A DNA stretch of 64,000 nucleotides from Alteromonas stellipolaris (GTDB lineage Bacteria > Pseudomonadota > Gammaproteobacteria > Enterobacterales > Alteromonadaceae), in NCBI RefSeq assembly GCF_001562115.1, contig NZ_CP013926.1, forward strand, positions 620,001-684,000, in the 5' to 3' direction. The notes below the pieces were generated by a model. The model saw only the letters and a list, made by a program, of their open reading frames with translations. It had not been told where the DNA came from and did no database searches. The position numbers were made by a program, and so were the translations under genes. Positions 25,766-36,223 of this stretch are shown in pieces; position 1 is the stretch's first letter; every line of letters starts with the position of its first letter.

Positions 25766-26740
25766 CTAGCTAGTGCGTTCTACCGAAATATGAGCAAGGG
25801 CAATTAATGCCTCTTTATAAGGTGAATCTGGAATAATAGATAAACTATCAATAGCCATTTTCACTTCATTGTTGGCACAAGCGCGAGTGTAATTCAATGC
25901 CCCGGTGCTTTCCATGATATGTTGAATACGAGTAAGGTGAGGTAAACCGTTGCTCTGCTCTATGGCATCGCGAATAAGCGCTTTATCTTCTTCACTGTCG
26001 GTATTCCACATTGCGTATAGCAAAGGTAGCGTTGGCTTTCCTTCCGCTAAATCATCGCCCGCGTTCTTACCCATTTCGTCACTGTCGGCCATGTAATCTA
26101 AAATATCGTCGGCTAACTGAAAGGCTGTACCTAAGTGCTTACCGTATTCTTGCATGGCATGCTCTACGTTTTCTGGTTGGTCGGTTAATACCGCTGCCAG
26201 TTGCGTAGCCGCTTCAAACAAACGAGCGGTTTTACCGTAAATTACGTCGAAATAGCGTGCTTCGGTGGTAGAGGCATCATTGCAGTTCATTAACTGCAAT
26301 ACTTCACCCTCAGCAATTTGATTGGTTGCTTCAGATAAAATATCCATAACCCGCATGCGTTTCAAACTTACCATCATCTGAAATGAGCGGGTATATAAGA
26401 AATCACCTACTAAAACCGATGCTTGGTTACCAAATACGGCGTTAGCGGTTTCACGGCCACGTCGCATAGTCGATTCATCAACCACATCATCGTGCAACAA
26501 GGTTGCTGTATGTATAAATTCAACAATAGCGGCAAGGGTGTGATGGTCAGCATTTTCGATACCCATTGCACGTGCACTTAGCACGGTAAGTAATGGGCGA
26601 AGGCGCTTACCGCCACTATTTACAATATAGAATCCCAACTGATTGATAAGCGCAACGTCAGAGTCTACTTGTTGTTGAATCAGTTGGTTAACCGCTTGCA
26701 TATCATCATCTGATAGCGCGCGTATTTGATTAATATCCAT
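25766..26740 (-). CDS. ispB: Octaprenyl diphosphate synthase
   Basis: 324 residues from ATG 26740 (ATG 26746 also possible). The two Asp-rich motifs are LLHDDVVDES and QLADDILDYM. It condenses IPP onto FPP to make the side chain of ubiquinone and menaquinone. The gene is divergent from rplU, the usual position next to rplU-rpmA-obgE in gammaproteobacteria. Confidence 0.95.
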   Translation of the reverse strand: MDINQIRALSDDDMQAVNQLIQQQVDSDVALINQLGFYIVNSGGKRLRPLLTVLSARAMGIENADHHTLAAIVEFIHTATLLHDDVVDESTMRRGRETANAVFGNQASVLVGDFLYTRSFQMMVSLKRMRVMDILSEATNQIAEGEVLQLMNCNDASTTEARYFDVIYGKTARLFEAATQLAAVLTDQPENVEHAMQEYGKHLGTAFQLADDILDYMADSDEMGKNAGDDLAEGKPTLPLLYAMWNTDSEEDKALIRDAIEQSNGLPHLTRIQHIMESTGALNYTRACANNEVKMAIDSLSIIPDSPYKEALIALAHISVERTS

Positions 26741-26814
26741 TGGCATGGGCGTAAAAACTTATTCATTTCTTAGGCAATTATAGGGGCTGATTGTACCTGA
26801 ATGCGCTGTACTAT

Positions 26815-26894
26815 CCACCCAATTAAACGTAATGGCCACCGAATTAAACGTATTTAGCTACCGAATTAAACGCATTAGCCACCTAACTTAACCG
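26815..26894. repeat. 21-22 bp tandem repeat, four copies
   Basis: Units start at 26815, 26836, 26858 and 26879 and read ccacc-N-aattaaacg followed by a variable tail (taatgg, tatttag, cattag). The last copy is degenerate (aacttaacc). It lies 75 bases before the ispB start. Confidence 0.8.
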
Positions 26895-27385
26895 ATAGCG
26901 GGCCAATAGTGCTAAAAATTCTCTTTTAGTACGTTATAGAAAAATTCATATACCGCTGACCGACCAATCGCTCATTTCTTTGTTAGATTATGTCTTATTA
27001 TAGGTGCTATCGCGTATTTATGACCTGAAGTGTGTATTTTCAGAAAAATTCTTTTTGCTAGCTGCGAAGTACAGATCAAAATGCTACAATCTCGGATCTG
27101 TTATCCGATCGTTTTGATCATTGTGATTAAAAAGCGCGTTTTAGGTGCGTTTTTCATGCTCAGATCGGCGCGATTGGATCGTATTCGATTTTCCATCTAC
27201 AGATATCGCATTCCATGCTTTTTTAGCAATAAATGCTTATCGAATTTGGCGGTTATCATCTTCAATTTTACCGTTTGTCATTCACTTAGTGATGTTTTCT
27301 AAGTGTGACATCGTGCATTTTTGGGTGAATTCACGCAAAAATTCACCCATGTTGGAAAAATAATCTACTTTTATCAGAATCGGGG

Positions 27386-27414
27386 TTGTGATTTGCGGAT
27401 GTTTCACGTACAAT
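27386..27414 (+). promoter_or_regulatory. rplU-rpmA promoter
   Basis: TTGTGA (27386-27391) and TACAAT (27409-27414) are separated by 17 bases, followed 54 bases later by the rplU start. A good sigma-70 match. Confidence 0.7.
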
Positions 27415-27467
27415 TCGCGCCCTGTTTTTTGAATTGATTGCGTCAGTGACGCAGAGCGGAGTTAACT

Positions 27468-27779
27468 ATGTACGCGGTTTTCCAAAGTGGCGGTAAACAA
27501 CACCGTGTGGCCGAAGGCCAAACCGTTCGTCTAGAAAAAATCGAAGTTGCCCCAGGTGACACGATTGAATTCGACAAAGTTTTAATGGTCAGCAATGGTG
27601 ACGATGTAAAAATCGGCACACCAAACGTTGCTGGTGGTAAGGTGACTGCTGAGGTGGTTACACACGGTCGTGGCGATAAAATTAAAATCGTTAAGTTCCG
27701 TCGTCGTAAGCATTCACGTAAGCAGATGGGTCACCGTCAGTGGTTCACGGAAGTGAAAATTACTGGCATTAACGCTTAA
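27468..27779 (+). CDS. rplU: 50S ribosomal protein L21
   Basis: 103 residues, standard length. Typical L21 sequence: [18 protein letters not shown] at the start and [15 protein letters not shown] near residue 80. Binds 23S rRNA in the large subunit. Begins a transcription unit with rpmA, 15 bases downstream; the promoter is at 27386. Confidence 0.99.
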   Translation: MYAVFQSGGKQHRVAEGQTVRLEKIEVAPGDTIEFDKVLMVSNGDDVKIGTPNVAGGKVTAEVVTHGRGDKIKIVKFRRRKHSRKQMGHRQWFTEVKITGINA

Positions 27780-27794
27780 TAGGAGCACGAACAC

Positions 27795-28052
27795 ATGGCA
27801 CATAAAAAAGCTGGTGGTAGTACCAAAAACGGTCGTGATTCAGAGAGTAAACGCCTAGGTGTTAAACGCTTTGGTGGAGAATCTGTTCTTGCTGGTAACA
27901 TCATTGTTCGTCAACGTGGTACTCGTTTCCACGCTGGTGACAACATGGGTATCGGTAAAGACCACACGTTGTTTGCATTGAAAAGCGGCAAAGTTCAGTT
28001 TGATGTTAAAGGACCGAACAACCGTAAATTTGTAAGCATCGTAGCAGAGTAA
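27795..28052 (+). CDS. rpmA: 50S ribosomal protein L27
   Basis: 85 residues; starts [20 protein letters not shown], the flexible N-terminus that reaches the peptidyl-transferase centre. GGAGCA ribosome site upstream. Follows rplU and ends at a strong terminator, so obgE downstream likely has some separate transcription. Confidence 0.99.
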   Translation: MAHKKAGGSTKNGRDSESKRLGVKRFGGESVLAGNIIVRQRGTRFHAGDNMGIGKDHTLFALKSGKVQFDVKGPNNRKFVSIVAE

Positions 28053-28083
28053 GCGCTTTAGCTACTCGCCGAACAGGCTTAGA

Positions 28084-28110
28084 AAAACCCCGCGCTTGCG
28101 GGGTTTTTTG
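28084..28110 (+). terminator. Terminator after rplU-rpmA
   Basis: AAAACCCCGC and GCGGGGTTTTTT with a four-base loop; textbook intrinsic terminator. Confidence 0.92.
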
Positions 28111-28224
28111 TTTTATGGAAACCCGCACTTTAGTATTTGGGCAGTACATAACAATTTGGTGTAAACTTAGTAGTTAGATACTGAGTATTAATAACCCCTA
28201 CGGCAACAATGCCCGGAGTGATAA

Positions 28225-29421
<1,197 letters not shown>

Positions 29422-29433
29422 TTGAACAACATT

Positions 29434-29467
29434 AAAACCGCTAGTTTGCCAAAACTAGCGGTTTTTT
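29434..29467. terminator. Bidirectional terminator between obgE and sodX
   Basis: AAAACCGCTAGTTT and AAACTAGCGGTTTT across a three-to-four-base loop; overlaps the end of sodX and can serve both strands. Confidence 0.85.
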
Positions 29468-29772
29468 GTTAAAAGCTTCTGATTTCTCGAAGGCGAAGTA
29501 AATATAACCTTTCCAATAATGTCGCTTGGCTTTATCCAGCCCATTGCCAACGTGCTTACACTTTCAAGTGCATTATCACCTTGCAGCATAACGCCTTTAA
29601 TAGAGCATACTTTGGTAATGCGCTTTACAATTACACCATATTTATCGCTATTAACTACCACGACATGGCCAATTTGAAGCCACGCTTTTGGCCACTTGCA
29701 GGTTAAAATAAAGTCACCAGCAAACAGCATGGGTTGCATGCTGTTTCCTTCAATCGCTAATAATCGAAGCAT
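29455..29772 (-). CDS. sodX: NiSOD maturation protease (S26 type)
   Basis: 105 residues, a compact signal-peptidase-like serine protease. Ser11 in EGNSMQPML and Lys50 in VIVKRI form the Ser-Lys dyad; GDNALESVS is the third conserved block. In this family the protein removes the leader from nickel superoxide dismutase so that His1 is exposed. It follows sodN by two bases, as in most NiSOD loci. Soluble, without a membrane anchor. Confidence 0.92.
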   Translation of the reverse strand: MLRLLAIEGNSMQPMLFAGDFILTCKWPKAWLQIGHVVVVNSDKYGVIVKRITKVCSIKGVMLQGDNALESVSTLAMGWIKPSDIIGKVIFTSPSRNQKLLTKNR

Positions 29773-29774
29773 GA

Positions 29775-30272
29775 TTAAAGTTTAGGATATACCACTTGTT
29801 CCGCAGGCGGATAAGGGCAGGTGGCTGTCTTAGTTTCAACACCTTTAGTGGCCCAGAAACTTTCAGCGAACTCATTCACCAATGTTAATAGTGCTTCTGC
29901 TTTATCCCGTGAAACATGTTGCTTACACGCCGATCCGGTAAGCATAATATTGTGGACCAATTCGTTAGTATCTGGGTATTTTTCAAATTGAGGCGCTTTG
30001 AAGTAATCACCCCAAATAACTCTGACTTCATGTTTTACTTTTTCTGCATGAGTCTCTTTTTCACTAATTAGGCGGCTGAATTGGGCATGATCAGCAAACG
30101 AAAGGTTTTCTTTTTCACTTAACTCATTCAGTAAATCAACAAAACGAATAACACTTAACGCAGCGAGTTGGGCTGAAATAGGATCGTAAATTTTGCATGG
30201 AATATCGCAGTGAGCGCTCGCGGTAGTTAAGGGGGTCCTACGGTGAAGCGTCGTCAGTAAGCTGTTTAGCAT
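29775..30272 (-). CDS. sodN: Nickel superoxide dismutase
   Basis: 165 residues. The nickel hook HCDIPCKIY begins at His21; after removal of 20 leader residues it becomes His1, Cys2 and Cys6, the nickel ligands. The rest is a four-helix bundle, as in Streptomyces NiSOD. It dismutates superoxide in the cytoplasm. Use of nickel saves iron, common in marine bacteria. It lies in an apparent operon headed by a Fur box, so iron starvation should raise it (inference). Confidence 0.97.
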   Translation of the reverse strand: MLNSLLTTLHRRTPLTTASAHCDIPCKIYDPISAQLAALSVIRFVDLLNELSEKENLSFADHAQFSRLISEKETHAEKVKHEVRVIWGDYFKAPQFEKYPDTNELVHNIMLTGSACKQHVSRDKAEALLTLVNEFAESFWATKGVETKTATCPYPPAEQVVYPKL

Positions 30273-30283
30273 GATTACTTTCC

Positions 30284-30493
30284 CTATTTAGATGAAGATT
30301 GTTTGCGAGAATAGGTCTTGTAGCCTGCGAAAACGCATGCAGCACCTACCGCAGCAAGTGACAAATAGAAAAGCCCGTGCATGAACTGGCTGCTCCAGTG
30401 ATTATGATCGTGTCCAGCATGTGCGAAGGCGGGGGAAGAGGTTATAGCCACAGACGCGACGGCGTAAATGACATTATTTATCGTGTTTTTCAT
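30284..30493 (-). CDS. His-rich small membrane protein in the sodN operon
   Basis: 69 residues: a signal peptide (about 1-24, ending SPAFA), then HAGHDHNHW, then one membrane helix (about 38-58) and a basic tail. The His cluster, exposed outside the inner membrane, could bind nickel or another metal. Lies 11 bases upstream of sodN. Function not established; a role in nickel supply to NiSOD is my inference. Confidence 0.75.
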   Translation of the reverse strand: MKNTINNVIYAVASVAITSSPAFAHAGHDHNHWSSQFMHGLFYLSLAAVGAACVFAGYKTYSRKQSSSK

Positions 30494-30525
30494 ATAAACT
30501 CCTAATTAATTGAAAGTAGAATCAG

Positions 30526-31056
30526 CTAATGACTATCTTTGCCTGCGGTTGCTGCAAAGACAGTAAATGAATTGTCGATAGAAGGGGTATTATTTAGCGC
30601 AATCTCCAACTCGGGATGCTGTTTTAATAATAACCATCGTTGTTGATGCGCAATTCGCCTAGCGCGCAGCACATCAGTGTTATCAGGCAATAGCACTGCT
30701 TGCGTATCAATGCGTGTTTGTACTTCAGATAAAGTAGCAAGTGCCATATGGTAAATGGCCATTCTTTCTTCAGGCGGCGCCTCGCTGGCGTATTGCAAGT
30801 AGGTGTCGGAAAGATTGTGAAAGCTCACCAATAGCGAAAATGTGGCTTCTTTGCGGTAGGGTGATATCGCTATTAACTGGTTGGCATGTGCTATAGCTTG
30901 GTTGTACAACGCTATTGTCGAGAGCCATTGACCATTTGAAAACGCGTTATTGGCAAGAAGAACTCGCCGTTCCCACTGGCCTAATAATGCCTTAAAGTCA
31001 GTAGTATCGTGCTGCTTAACGTTGCGTTTATGATTTGCTGCAAGATAAGTATGCAT
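30526..31056 (-). CDS. Helical (TPR-like) protein, sodN operon
   Basis: 176 residues, wholly helical, with a repeat-like pattern: WERRVLLANNAFSNGQWLSTIALYNQAIAHANQL near residue 28 is a good tetratricopeptide-like pair. No signal peptide, so cytoplasmic. TPR-like proteins act as scaffolds; nothing shows its partner. It lies 12 bases after the previous gene and 32 bases before the His-rich protein. I cannot name a family with certainty. Confidence 0.7.
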   Translation of the reverse strand: MHTYLAANHKRNVKQHDTTDFKALLGQWERRVLLANNAFSNGQWLSTIALYNQAIAHANQLIAISPYRKEATFSLLVSFHNLSDTYLQYASEAPPEERMAIYHMALATLSEVQTRIDTQAVLLPDNTDVLRARRIAHQQRWLLLKQHPELEIALNNTPSIDNSFTVFAATAGKDSH

Positions 31057-31068
31057 AGTATTCTCAAC

Positions 31069-31437
31069 TTATTGATGCACAGATTTAAGCAAAAAAGCTG
31101 ATAACATTGCCGATTCTGTGGCTTGTAAGACAGAATTAGCTCTATCTAAAATGGCGTTTCGGTACTCGGGCAGTTTCAAGTGGTAATAGGTTTCTTCAAG
31201 TAATCCAGCTAGGCTCTTAACTTTGCTTTTCATCGCTTCATTCTCGCCTCCATCTACTTCTAAAAGAATAACCGCAATATCAAAAGCGCAGCCCAAGTAA
31301 GGAATAGCATCTGTGTATTGGCCGCAATGCAGTAAAAGCGTGCCCTGCATCTCGTCCCTGGCCATAAAGTGAAGCGCTTGCTTCGGGTTACTGTAAATCC
31401 AATCTTCGTGTTTTGCACACAAGTAAGTTATTTGCAT
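31069..31437 (-). CDS. First gene of the Fur-boxed sodN operon, helical
   Basis: 122 residues from ATG 31437, chosen because GGAGG lies eight bases upstream; the longer frame to 31509 would start inside the Fur box. Helical, with LLLHCGQYTDAIPYLGCAFDIAVILLE and LLEETYYHLKLPEYRNAIL resembling degenerate tetratricopeptide repeats. Begins MQITYLCAKHEDWIYSN. Function unknown; shares its style with the next gene and may work with it. Confidence 0.7.
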   Translation of the reverse strand: MQITYLCAKHEDWIYSNPKQALHFMARDEMQGTLLLHCGQYTDAIPYLGCAFDIAVILLEVDGGENEAMKSKVKSLAGLLEETYYHLKLPEYRNAILDRANSVLQATESAMLSAFLLKSVHQ

Positions 31438-31482
31438 TTGCTTGCCCTCCTGAATACACCCTAGTCGATATAAAACATGATC

Positions 31483-31507
31483 GCAAATGATAATTGTTAT
31501 TATTTGC
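31483..31507 (-). promoter_or_regulatory. Fur box upstream of the NiSOD operon
   Basis: gcaaatgataattgttattatttgc forms an imperfect palindrome close to the Fur consensus (GATAATGATAATCATTATC). A minus-strand -35 (TTGCGA, complement of 31480-31485) overlaps its edge, with TAGGGT 17 bases on, so Fur binding would block the promoter. Confidence 0.75.
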
Positions 31508-31714
31508 ATGTGTGGTTTGAGTCATACAATGGAGAAACGACTAACAGTGAACAGAAACAAGATAGGTAAACACAATGGGCATAGCGTTATGAACATGAAG
31601 AGGACAGTTTAGAAAGGAAAGCGAGAAATAATGGATTGTTGTTAACGCAAGAGTTATCGCGATAGGTCTAATCAGTTATCATAGGGAAAAGAACAACGCA
31701 TTGGTCAAATTATT

Positions 31715-32215
31715 ATGAAAATTGCCATGATTGCCGCAATGGCTAATAATCGCGTTATCGGTGCAGATAACGACATGCCCTGGCATTTGCCAGCAGATTT
31801 AAAACATTTTAAGCAAGTAACCATGGGTAAGCCTGTCATTATGGGGCGTAAAACCTATGAGTCAATTGGCCGCGCTTTGCCGGGAAGACCAAACATTGTT
31901 ATCACTACAAACCGTGCTTACAGTTTGCCAGATGCAACTGTAGTATCGTCACCTGAAGCGGCAATAGAGCATGTTTCGGCGCTAGAGAGTCAGTCGGACG
32001 AGGTGATGATTATTGGCGGCGGGACAATTTATCAGGCGTTTTTGAATAAGGCTGATACTTTGCACCTAACCTTTATCGAACTAGCGGTGGAAGGTGATAC
32101 ACAGTTTCCTGATTATGAAGCCCAAGATCATTGGGAAGAGATAAGCCGGGAAGCGCATACCGCTGATGAGAAAAACCCACACGACTTCACGTTCGTGAGC
32201 TTAGTTAGGGTTTAA
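31715..32215 (+). CDS. folA: Dihydrofolate reductase
   Basis: 166 residues. Substrate and cofactor motifs are in place: IAAMANNRVIG, DMPWHLPADLKHFK (acidic Asp26 equivalent), GRKTYESIGRALPGRPNIV and IIGGGTIYQAFL. Reduces dihydrofolate with NADPH to keep thymidylate synthesis going; thyA lies at the end of the window. Transcribed alone; no regulatory site recognised upstream. Confidence 0.97.
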   Translation: MKIAMIAAMANNRVIGADNDMPWHLPADLKHFKQVTMGKPVIMGRKTYESIGRALPGRPNIVITTNRAYSLPDATVVSSPEAAIEHVSALESQSDEVMIIGGGTIYQAFLNKADTLHLTFIELAVEGDTQFPDYEAQDHWEEISREAHTADEKNPHDFTFVSLVRV

Positions 32216-32223
32216 TATTACAA

Positions 32224-32256
32224 ATAAAAATGCCGAGGGAAACTGCGCCTCGGCAT
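32224..32256 (-). terminator. rpoS terminator
   Basis: ATGCCGAGG and CCTCGGCAT pair (32230-32238, 32248-32256); on the minus strand a T-run follows. It ends rpoS. Confidence 0.8.
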
Positions 32257-32276
32257 GGTGTCATATCACTTTGCTA

Positions 32277-33269
32277 TTAATTCATTTGATTAAATAAATT
32301 CTCTAGTGATAGGCCTTGGTGGCCTAGAATGTCTCGCAATCGACGTAGTGCTTCTACTTGAATTTGACGAACTCGTTCACGAGTAAGACCAATTTCAGCA
32401 CCCACGTCTTCAAGTGTTGAGGGCTCATAACCCATTAATCCAAAGCGTCTTGCCAATACTTCACGTTGTTTAGGATTGAGTTCTTCCAACCAGCCAACAA
32501 TATTTGATTTGATGTCTGAGTCTTGCAAGTTCTCTTCAGGGCCGAATTCTTTTTCATCGGCTAGAATATCTAACAAAGCTTTATCGTTTTCGCCACCAAT
32601 CGGGGTATCTACCGACGTAATACGTTCATTAAGTCGCAGCATCTTGGTAACGTCTTCGACAGGTTTGTCTAAGGCAAGGGCGATTTCTTCGGCAGTAGGT
32701 TCGTGGTCAAGTTTCTGAGATAACTCACGAGCTGCGCGTAAATATACATTAAGTTCTTTAACGACGTGGATTGGCAAGCGAATAGTGCGCGTTTGGTTCA
32801 TAATTGCGCGTTCAATGGTTTGTCTTATCCACCACGTTGCGTACGTTGAAAATCGAAAACCACGTTCGGGATCGAACTTTTCAACAGCACGTATAAGTCC
32901 TAGATTCCCTTCTTCGATTAGGTCTAACAGGGCAAGACCGCGGTTGTTGTATCGACGCGCTATTTTAACAACTAGGCGTAAGTTACTAACAATCATGCGT
33001 TTGCGTGAGGCTTCACATCCACGTAGAGCCTTTCTGGCGAAAAACACTTCTTCTTCTGCACTAAGCAGAGGCGAGAAACCGATTTCACCTAGATATAACT
33101 GTGTGGCATCTAGATTTTTCGGTTGGTCGTCTTGGCTTAACACTAATTCTTCTGAATCGGTGTCAGTGTCATCAGATATTGTTTTATCTGTTTTCAGATC
33201 GGCTGGCATATCAATGACGTTTAAGTCATCTTTCGTATTTGATTCTAGGCTTTTATTTATATGACCCAC
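32277..33269 (-). CDS. rpoS: RNA polymerase sigma factor RpoS
   Basis: 330 residues. Region 1.2 ([16 protein letters not shown]), region 2 ([35 protein letters not shown]), region 3 and region 4 ([36 protein letters not shown]) are all present. Master regulator of stationary phase and general stress. It follows nlpD; in relatives the main rpoS promoter lies inside nlpD. Confidence 0.98.
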   Translation of the reverse strand: MGHINKSLESNTKDDLNVIDMPADLKTDKTISDDTDTDSEELVLSQDDQPKNLDATQLYLGEIGFSPLLSAEEEVFFARKALRGCEASRKRMIVSNLRLVVKIARRYNNRGLALLDLIEEGNLGLIRAVEKFDPERGFRFSTYATWWIRQTIERAIMNQTRTIRLPIHVVKELNVYLRAARELSQKLDHEPTAEEIALALDKPVEDVTKMLRLNERITSVDTPIGGENDKALLDILADEKEFGPEENLQDSDIKSNIVGWLEELNPKQREVLARRFGLMGYEPSTLEDVGAEIGLTRERVRQIQVEALRRLRDILGHQGLSLENLFNQMN

Positions 33270-33342
33270 AATGAATCTCCTGCTTCAAGGTTTACCTTTC
33301 GACGTTTCTCCTTTATTCGTTTCTTATTGTTATTTATTATTA

Positions 33343-34206
33343 TTATGGTCGTGTAGCTGGCAGATAACGCAGTGGATCTAAAGACTTTCCACGATATCTA
33401 ACTTCAAAATGAAGTTTTACCGAATTTGTTCCGCTGTCACCCATGGTGGCGATTTTCTGCCCCGCAGACACCCAGTCTCGTTCATTGACGATAATGGTGT
33501 CGTTGTATGCGTAGGCACTTAAAAAGGTGTCGGTATGCTTGATGATGACCAATTTACCGTAGCCTCTTAAGGCGCTTCCTGAATAAACAACTTTTCCATC
33601 TGCTGCCGCGTGTATCGATGTACCTTTTGCCGCAGCGATATCAATTCCTTTGTTGCCCGACTCTGACTTACTGAACGTTTCAACAACCTTACCTTTGGTA
33701 GGCCAAACCCACTTTTTCACCTTATCAGGAAAACTGTTGGGTGCCGTTATTTTGACGCTTTCTGACGGCCTGTTGACGCTCGTAACGTTTTGTCGCTTAA
33801 CAACTTTTTCACCTTCACCATACCCCTGTGATATAGGGGGGTCAATCAAACTTTTGTCTACTGAGGTCGTGGTCGGATCTGCTGACTGAATGGTCTGAGG
33901 TTTAGATCTTGACGGGATCTTTACAATTTTGGGTGGGGGAGTAATGCGTAATTCTTGACCAGGAAAAATACGATAAGGTTCTGATAAGCTGTTAAATTTA
34001 GCGATATCACGATAGTCATTTCCAGTATACCAAGCGATGCCAAAAAGGGTGTCCCCAGGCTGTACTTTATAGGTATCGGATGTAAATCCACCAGACTCTT
34101 GATCTGCTTGACTATTTAATAATACAACGGGCGCTGGGTCAGTTCGGTTACTGCAACTTTGTAGCAGCAGTAACACAACACTGATCAGAAAGAAGCGGTA
34201 TGACAT
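33343..34206 (-). CDS. nlpD: Murein hydrolase activator NlpD
   Basis: 287 residues from ATG 34206. Lipoprotein signal with lipobox LLLQSC, one LysM domain (TYKVQPGDTLFGIAWYTGN) and a C-terminal LytM (M23) domain. The LytM zinc ligands are lost: GNKGIDIAA in place of GxHxGxDxA and KLHFEVR without the first His, so it is an activator, not a peptidase, as known for NlpD/EnvC. It stimulates amidase AmiC at the septum. Lies between yqaA and rpoS. Confidence 0.95.
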   Translation of the reverse strand: MSYRFFLISVVLLLLQSCSNRTDPAPVVLLNSQADQESGGFTSDTYKVQPGDTLFGIAWYTGNDYRDIAKFNSLSEPYRIFPGQELRITPPPKIVKIPSRSKPQTIQSADPTTTSVDKSLIDPPISQGYGEGEKVVKRQNVTSVNRPSESVKITAPNSFPDKVKKWVWPTKGKVVETFSKSESGNKGIDIAAAKGTSIHAAADGKVVYSGSALRGYGKLVIIKHTDTFLSAYAYNDTIIVNERDWVSAGQKIATMGDSGTNSVKLHFEVRYRGKSLDPLRYLPATRP

Positions 34207-34216
34207 CGCTGCGCAA

Positions 34217-34795
34217 TTATCGCAAGATGAGGTAAGCGGCAACAGCCAATAACACTACTGCCCAGCCCAATACTTCTACATATTGGCGTAGTTTGGCTTC
34301 CATAGGAGCACCGCCCCAACGCATAAGTCCTGCGACCAAGAAGAATCTTGCGCCACGGCCAACCGCAGAGGCAATAAGAAAGGGAAAGAAGGCCATCTGT
34401 AGAAAGCCAGCGCTTGTGGTAAAGACTTTGTAGGGAATAGGGGAGAAACCCGCTACAAACACCACCCATACGCCGTAGTCAGCAAACCACTGCGTGGCTG
34501 TTTCAATTTTGTGAGTATAACCCCAACTTTCAATGATAGGCGATAGCCAAGCATCAAATGCAAAATAACCCAGCCAGTAACCTGCAATGCCGCCCAAAAT
34601 AGACGCTAGTGTAGTGATAAGGGCAAAGCGCCACGCTTTGTCGGGTTGAGACAGCGACATGGGCGCAAGCATGACATCAGGCGGAATAGGGAAAAATACT
34701 GACTCAGCAAAGCTTAGCCCCCCTAAATATTTTACCGCATGACGGTGTCTAGCCCATCGAAGTGCCATGTCATACATTGGCTCAAACAATTTCAC
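34217..34795 (-). CDS. yqaA: YqaA-family DedA-like membrane protein
   Basis: 192 residues from GTG 34795, which overlaps the pcm stop (GTGA) and follows AGGAG by seven bases; earlier starts are unlikely. SNARE-associated/VTT-type fold: [27 protein letters not shown], and [20 protein letters not shown]. Membrane helices at about 50-70, 106-125 and 170-190. Members move or flip lipids or act in envelope homeostasis; not proven here. The gene is in the usual pcm-nlpD interval. Confidence 0.9.
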   Translation of the reverse strand: MKLFEPMYDMALRWARHRHAVKYLGGLSFAESVFFPIPPDVMLAPMSLSQPDKAWRFALITTLASILGGIAGYWLGYFAFDAWLSPIIESWGYTHKIETATQWFADYGVWVVFVAGFSPIPYKVFTTSAGFLQMAFFPFLIASAVGRGARFFLVAGLMRWGGAPMEAKLRQYVEVLGWAVVLLAVAAYLILR

Positions 34796-35427
34796 AATAG
34801 CTCTCCTGCTACTAAGGGAACAAAACGCACTGCCTCTATGGTGGTGGTTTTTAATTCGCCTTCTATCCTGTCGATACACAATAGAGACTGCTGTTCATTT
34901 CCTACGGGAATAATCAGTCGGCCTCCTTCTTTTAATTGATCACATAAATCTTGCGGCAAACTACTGGCCGCCGCCGTCACAATAATGGCATCGTAAGGAC
35001 CTTTAGATACCCACCCTTTCCATCCATCACCATGCTTCATGGCAATATTATGTAAATCGAGTTGGTTCATCCGTCTTTTTGCATGAAACTGTAGCGATTT
35101 GATTCGTTCTACACTGAATACAGCCGAAAAAAGCTGTGCAAGAATAGCGGTCTGATAACCAGAGCCTGTACCAATCTCTAACACTTTTTCAGGTTTATTC
35201 GGACTATCTAGCAGCAGCTCAGTCATTTTCGCAACAATATAGGGTTGCGAAATAGTTTGCCCCTGCCCGATAGGCAAGGCAGTATTCTGATAGGCTTTAT
35301 GCTTAAGCGCATCAGGTAAGAATGTTTCCCGGGGTGTACCTGCAATGGCATTGAGCACAGGCTGCGAACGGATTCCTTCGTCATAAAGCAGCTGTGCTAG
35401 CGCATCCCCTTTTCTGGAGGCTCTCAT
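34792..35427 (-). CDS. pcm: Protein-L-isoaspartate O-methyltransferase
   Basis: 211 residues. SAM-binding motif [18 protein letters not shown] and the PCMT blocks [16 protein letters not shown] and [14 protein letters not shown] are clear. Repairs isoaspartyl residues in aged proteins. Adjacent to surE and nlpD-rpoS, a stress cluster common in gammaproteobacteria. Confidence 0.97.
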   Translation of the reverse strand: MRASRKGDALAQLLYDEGIRSQPVLNAIAGTPRETFLPDALKHKAYQNTALPIGQGQTISQPYIVAKMTELLLDSPNKPEKVLEIGTGSGYQTAILAQLFSAVFSVERIKSLQFHAKRRMNQLDLHNIAMKHGDGWKGWVSKGPYDAIIVTAAASSLPQDLCDQLKEGGRLIIPVGNEQQSLLCIDRIEGELKTTTIEAVRFVPLVAGELL

Positions 35428-35469
35428 GGTGGTGCTTATTATCCTTATTATCGGCTGCGCACTATTGGG

Positions 35470-36213
35470 TTACTTGGCTAACCATTCTTTCATATTGTCT
35501 AAGCTTTGGTAGGCAGTCATATCAACACTAAGTGGGGTTACGGAGCAATACCCGTTTGCCACTGCGTGAAAGTCTGTACCTGGGCCTGCATCTTGTTCTG
35601 AACCTGCTGGACCGTACCAATAAATGGTTTGACCAAACGGGTCTTTATCTTCAAACATAGGTTCAGCACGGTGTCGGCGACCCTGTCTGGTTACTTCTAT
35701 ACCTTTAAGCTCATCATAGGGTATATCAGGAACATTTACGTTCAAAATTTGATTTGCAGGTAAAGGATGAGATTGAAGTTTACGAATAATATCTAGTACT
35801 ACTCGAGCTGCCGTTTCAAAATTCTCACCTTTCTTACTGGCCAGCGACACGGCAATGGCAGGCAAGCCCATATATCTGCCTTCAGTCGCCGCGGCTACCG
35901 TACCAGAATAAACTACATCATCGCCTAAGTTAGCACCATGATTAATACCAGATACCACCAGTTCGGGGTCATCTTTTAAAATTCGGCTGATACCTAAGTG
36001 TACGCAGTCTGAAGGCGTGCCATTAACTGAATAAAAGCCACTGTCCATACGTTGAATACGAAGGGGTTGATGTAACGAAAGGGCGTTACTTGCGCCGCTA
36101 CAGTTACGATCGGGGGCGATAACAGTAATATCGTGCTCGCTGGCAATGGTTTCGTGCAAAACAGCTAGGCCTTTTGCAAACACACCATCATCATTACTCA
36201 TTAGGATCTTCAT
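35470..36213 (-). CDS. surE: 5'/3'-nucleotidase SurE
   Basis: 247 residues. The metal site shows in [16 protein letters not shown] (two Asp), and [21 protein letters not shown]-type sequence near residue 90 ([17 protein letters not shown]). It dephosphorylates nucleoside monophosphates with Mn or Mg. Lies 10 bases after truD. Confidence 0.97.
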   Translation of the reverse strand: [247 protein letters not shown]

Positions 36214-36223
36214 GCAATCTCAA

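Larger units (their letters stand above)
26741..27467. other. Long ispB-rplU intergenic region
   Basis: About 720 bases between divergent genes. It holds a four-copy tandem repeat (26815-26894) near ispB and a promoter near rplU (27386). The AT-rich remainder has short frames that lack ribosome sites and show no protein character. I see no tRNA or riboswitch. Confidence 0.6.

Noticed and set aside
27030-27363. Two frames before rplU
   Set aside because: No ribosome site, odd composition and overlap with each other; they look like chance frames in AT-rich DNA.
31437-31509. Longer start for the first gene of the sodN operon
   Set aside because: It would begin in the Fur box; ATG 31437 has GGAGG in place.
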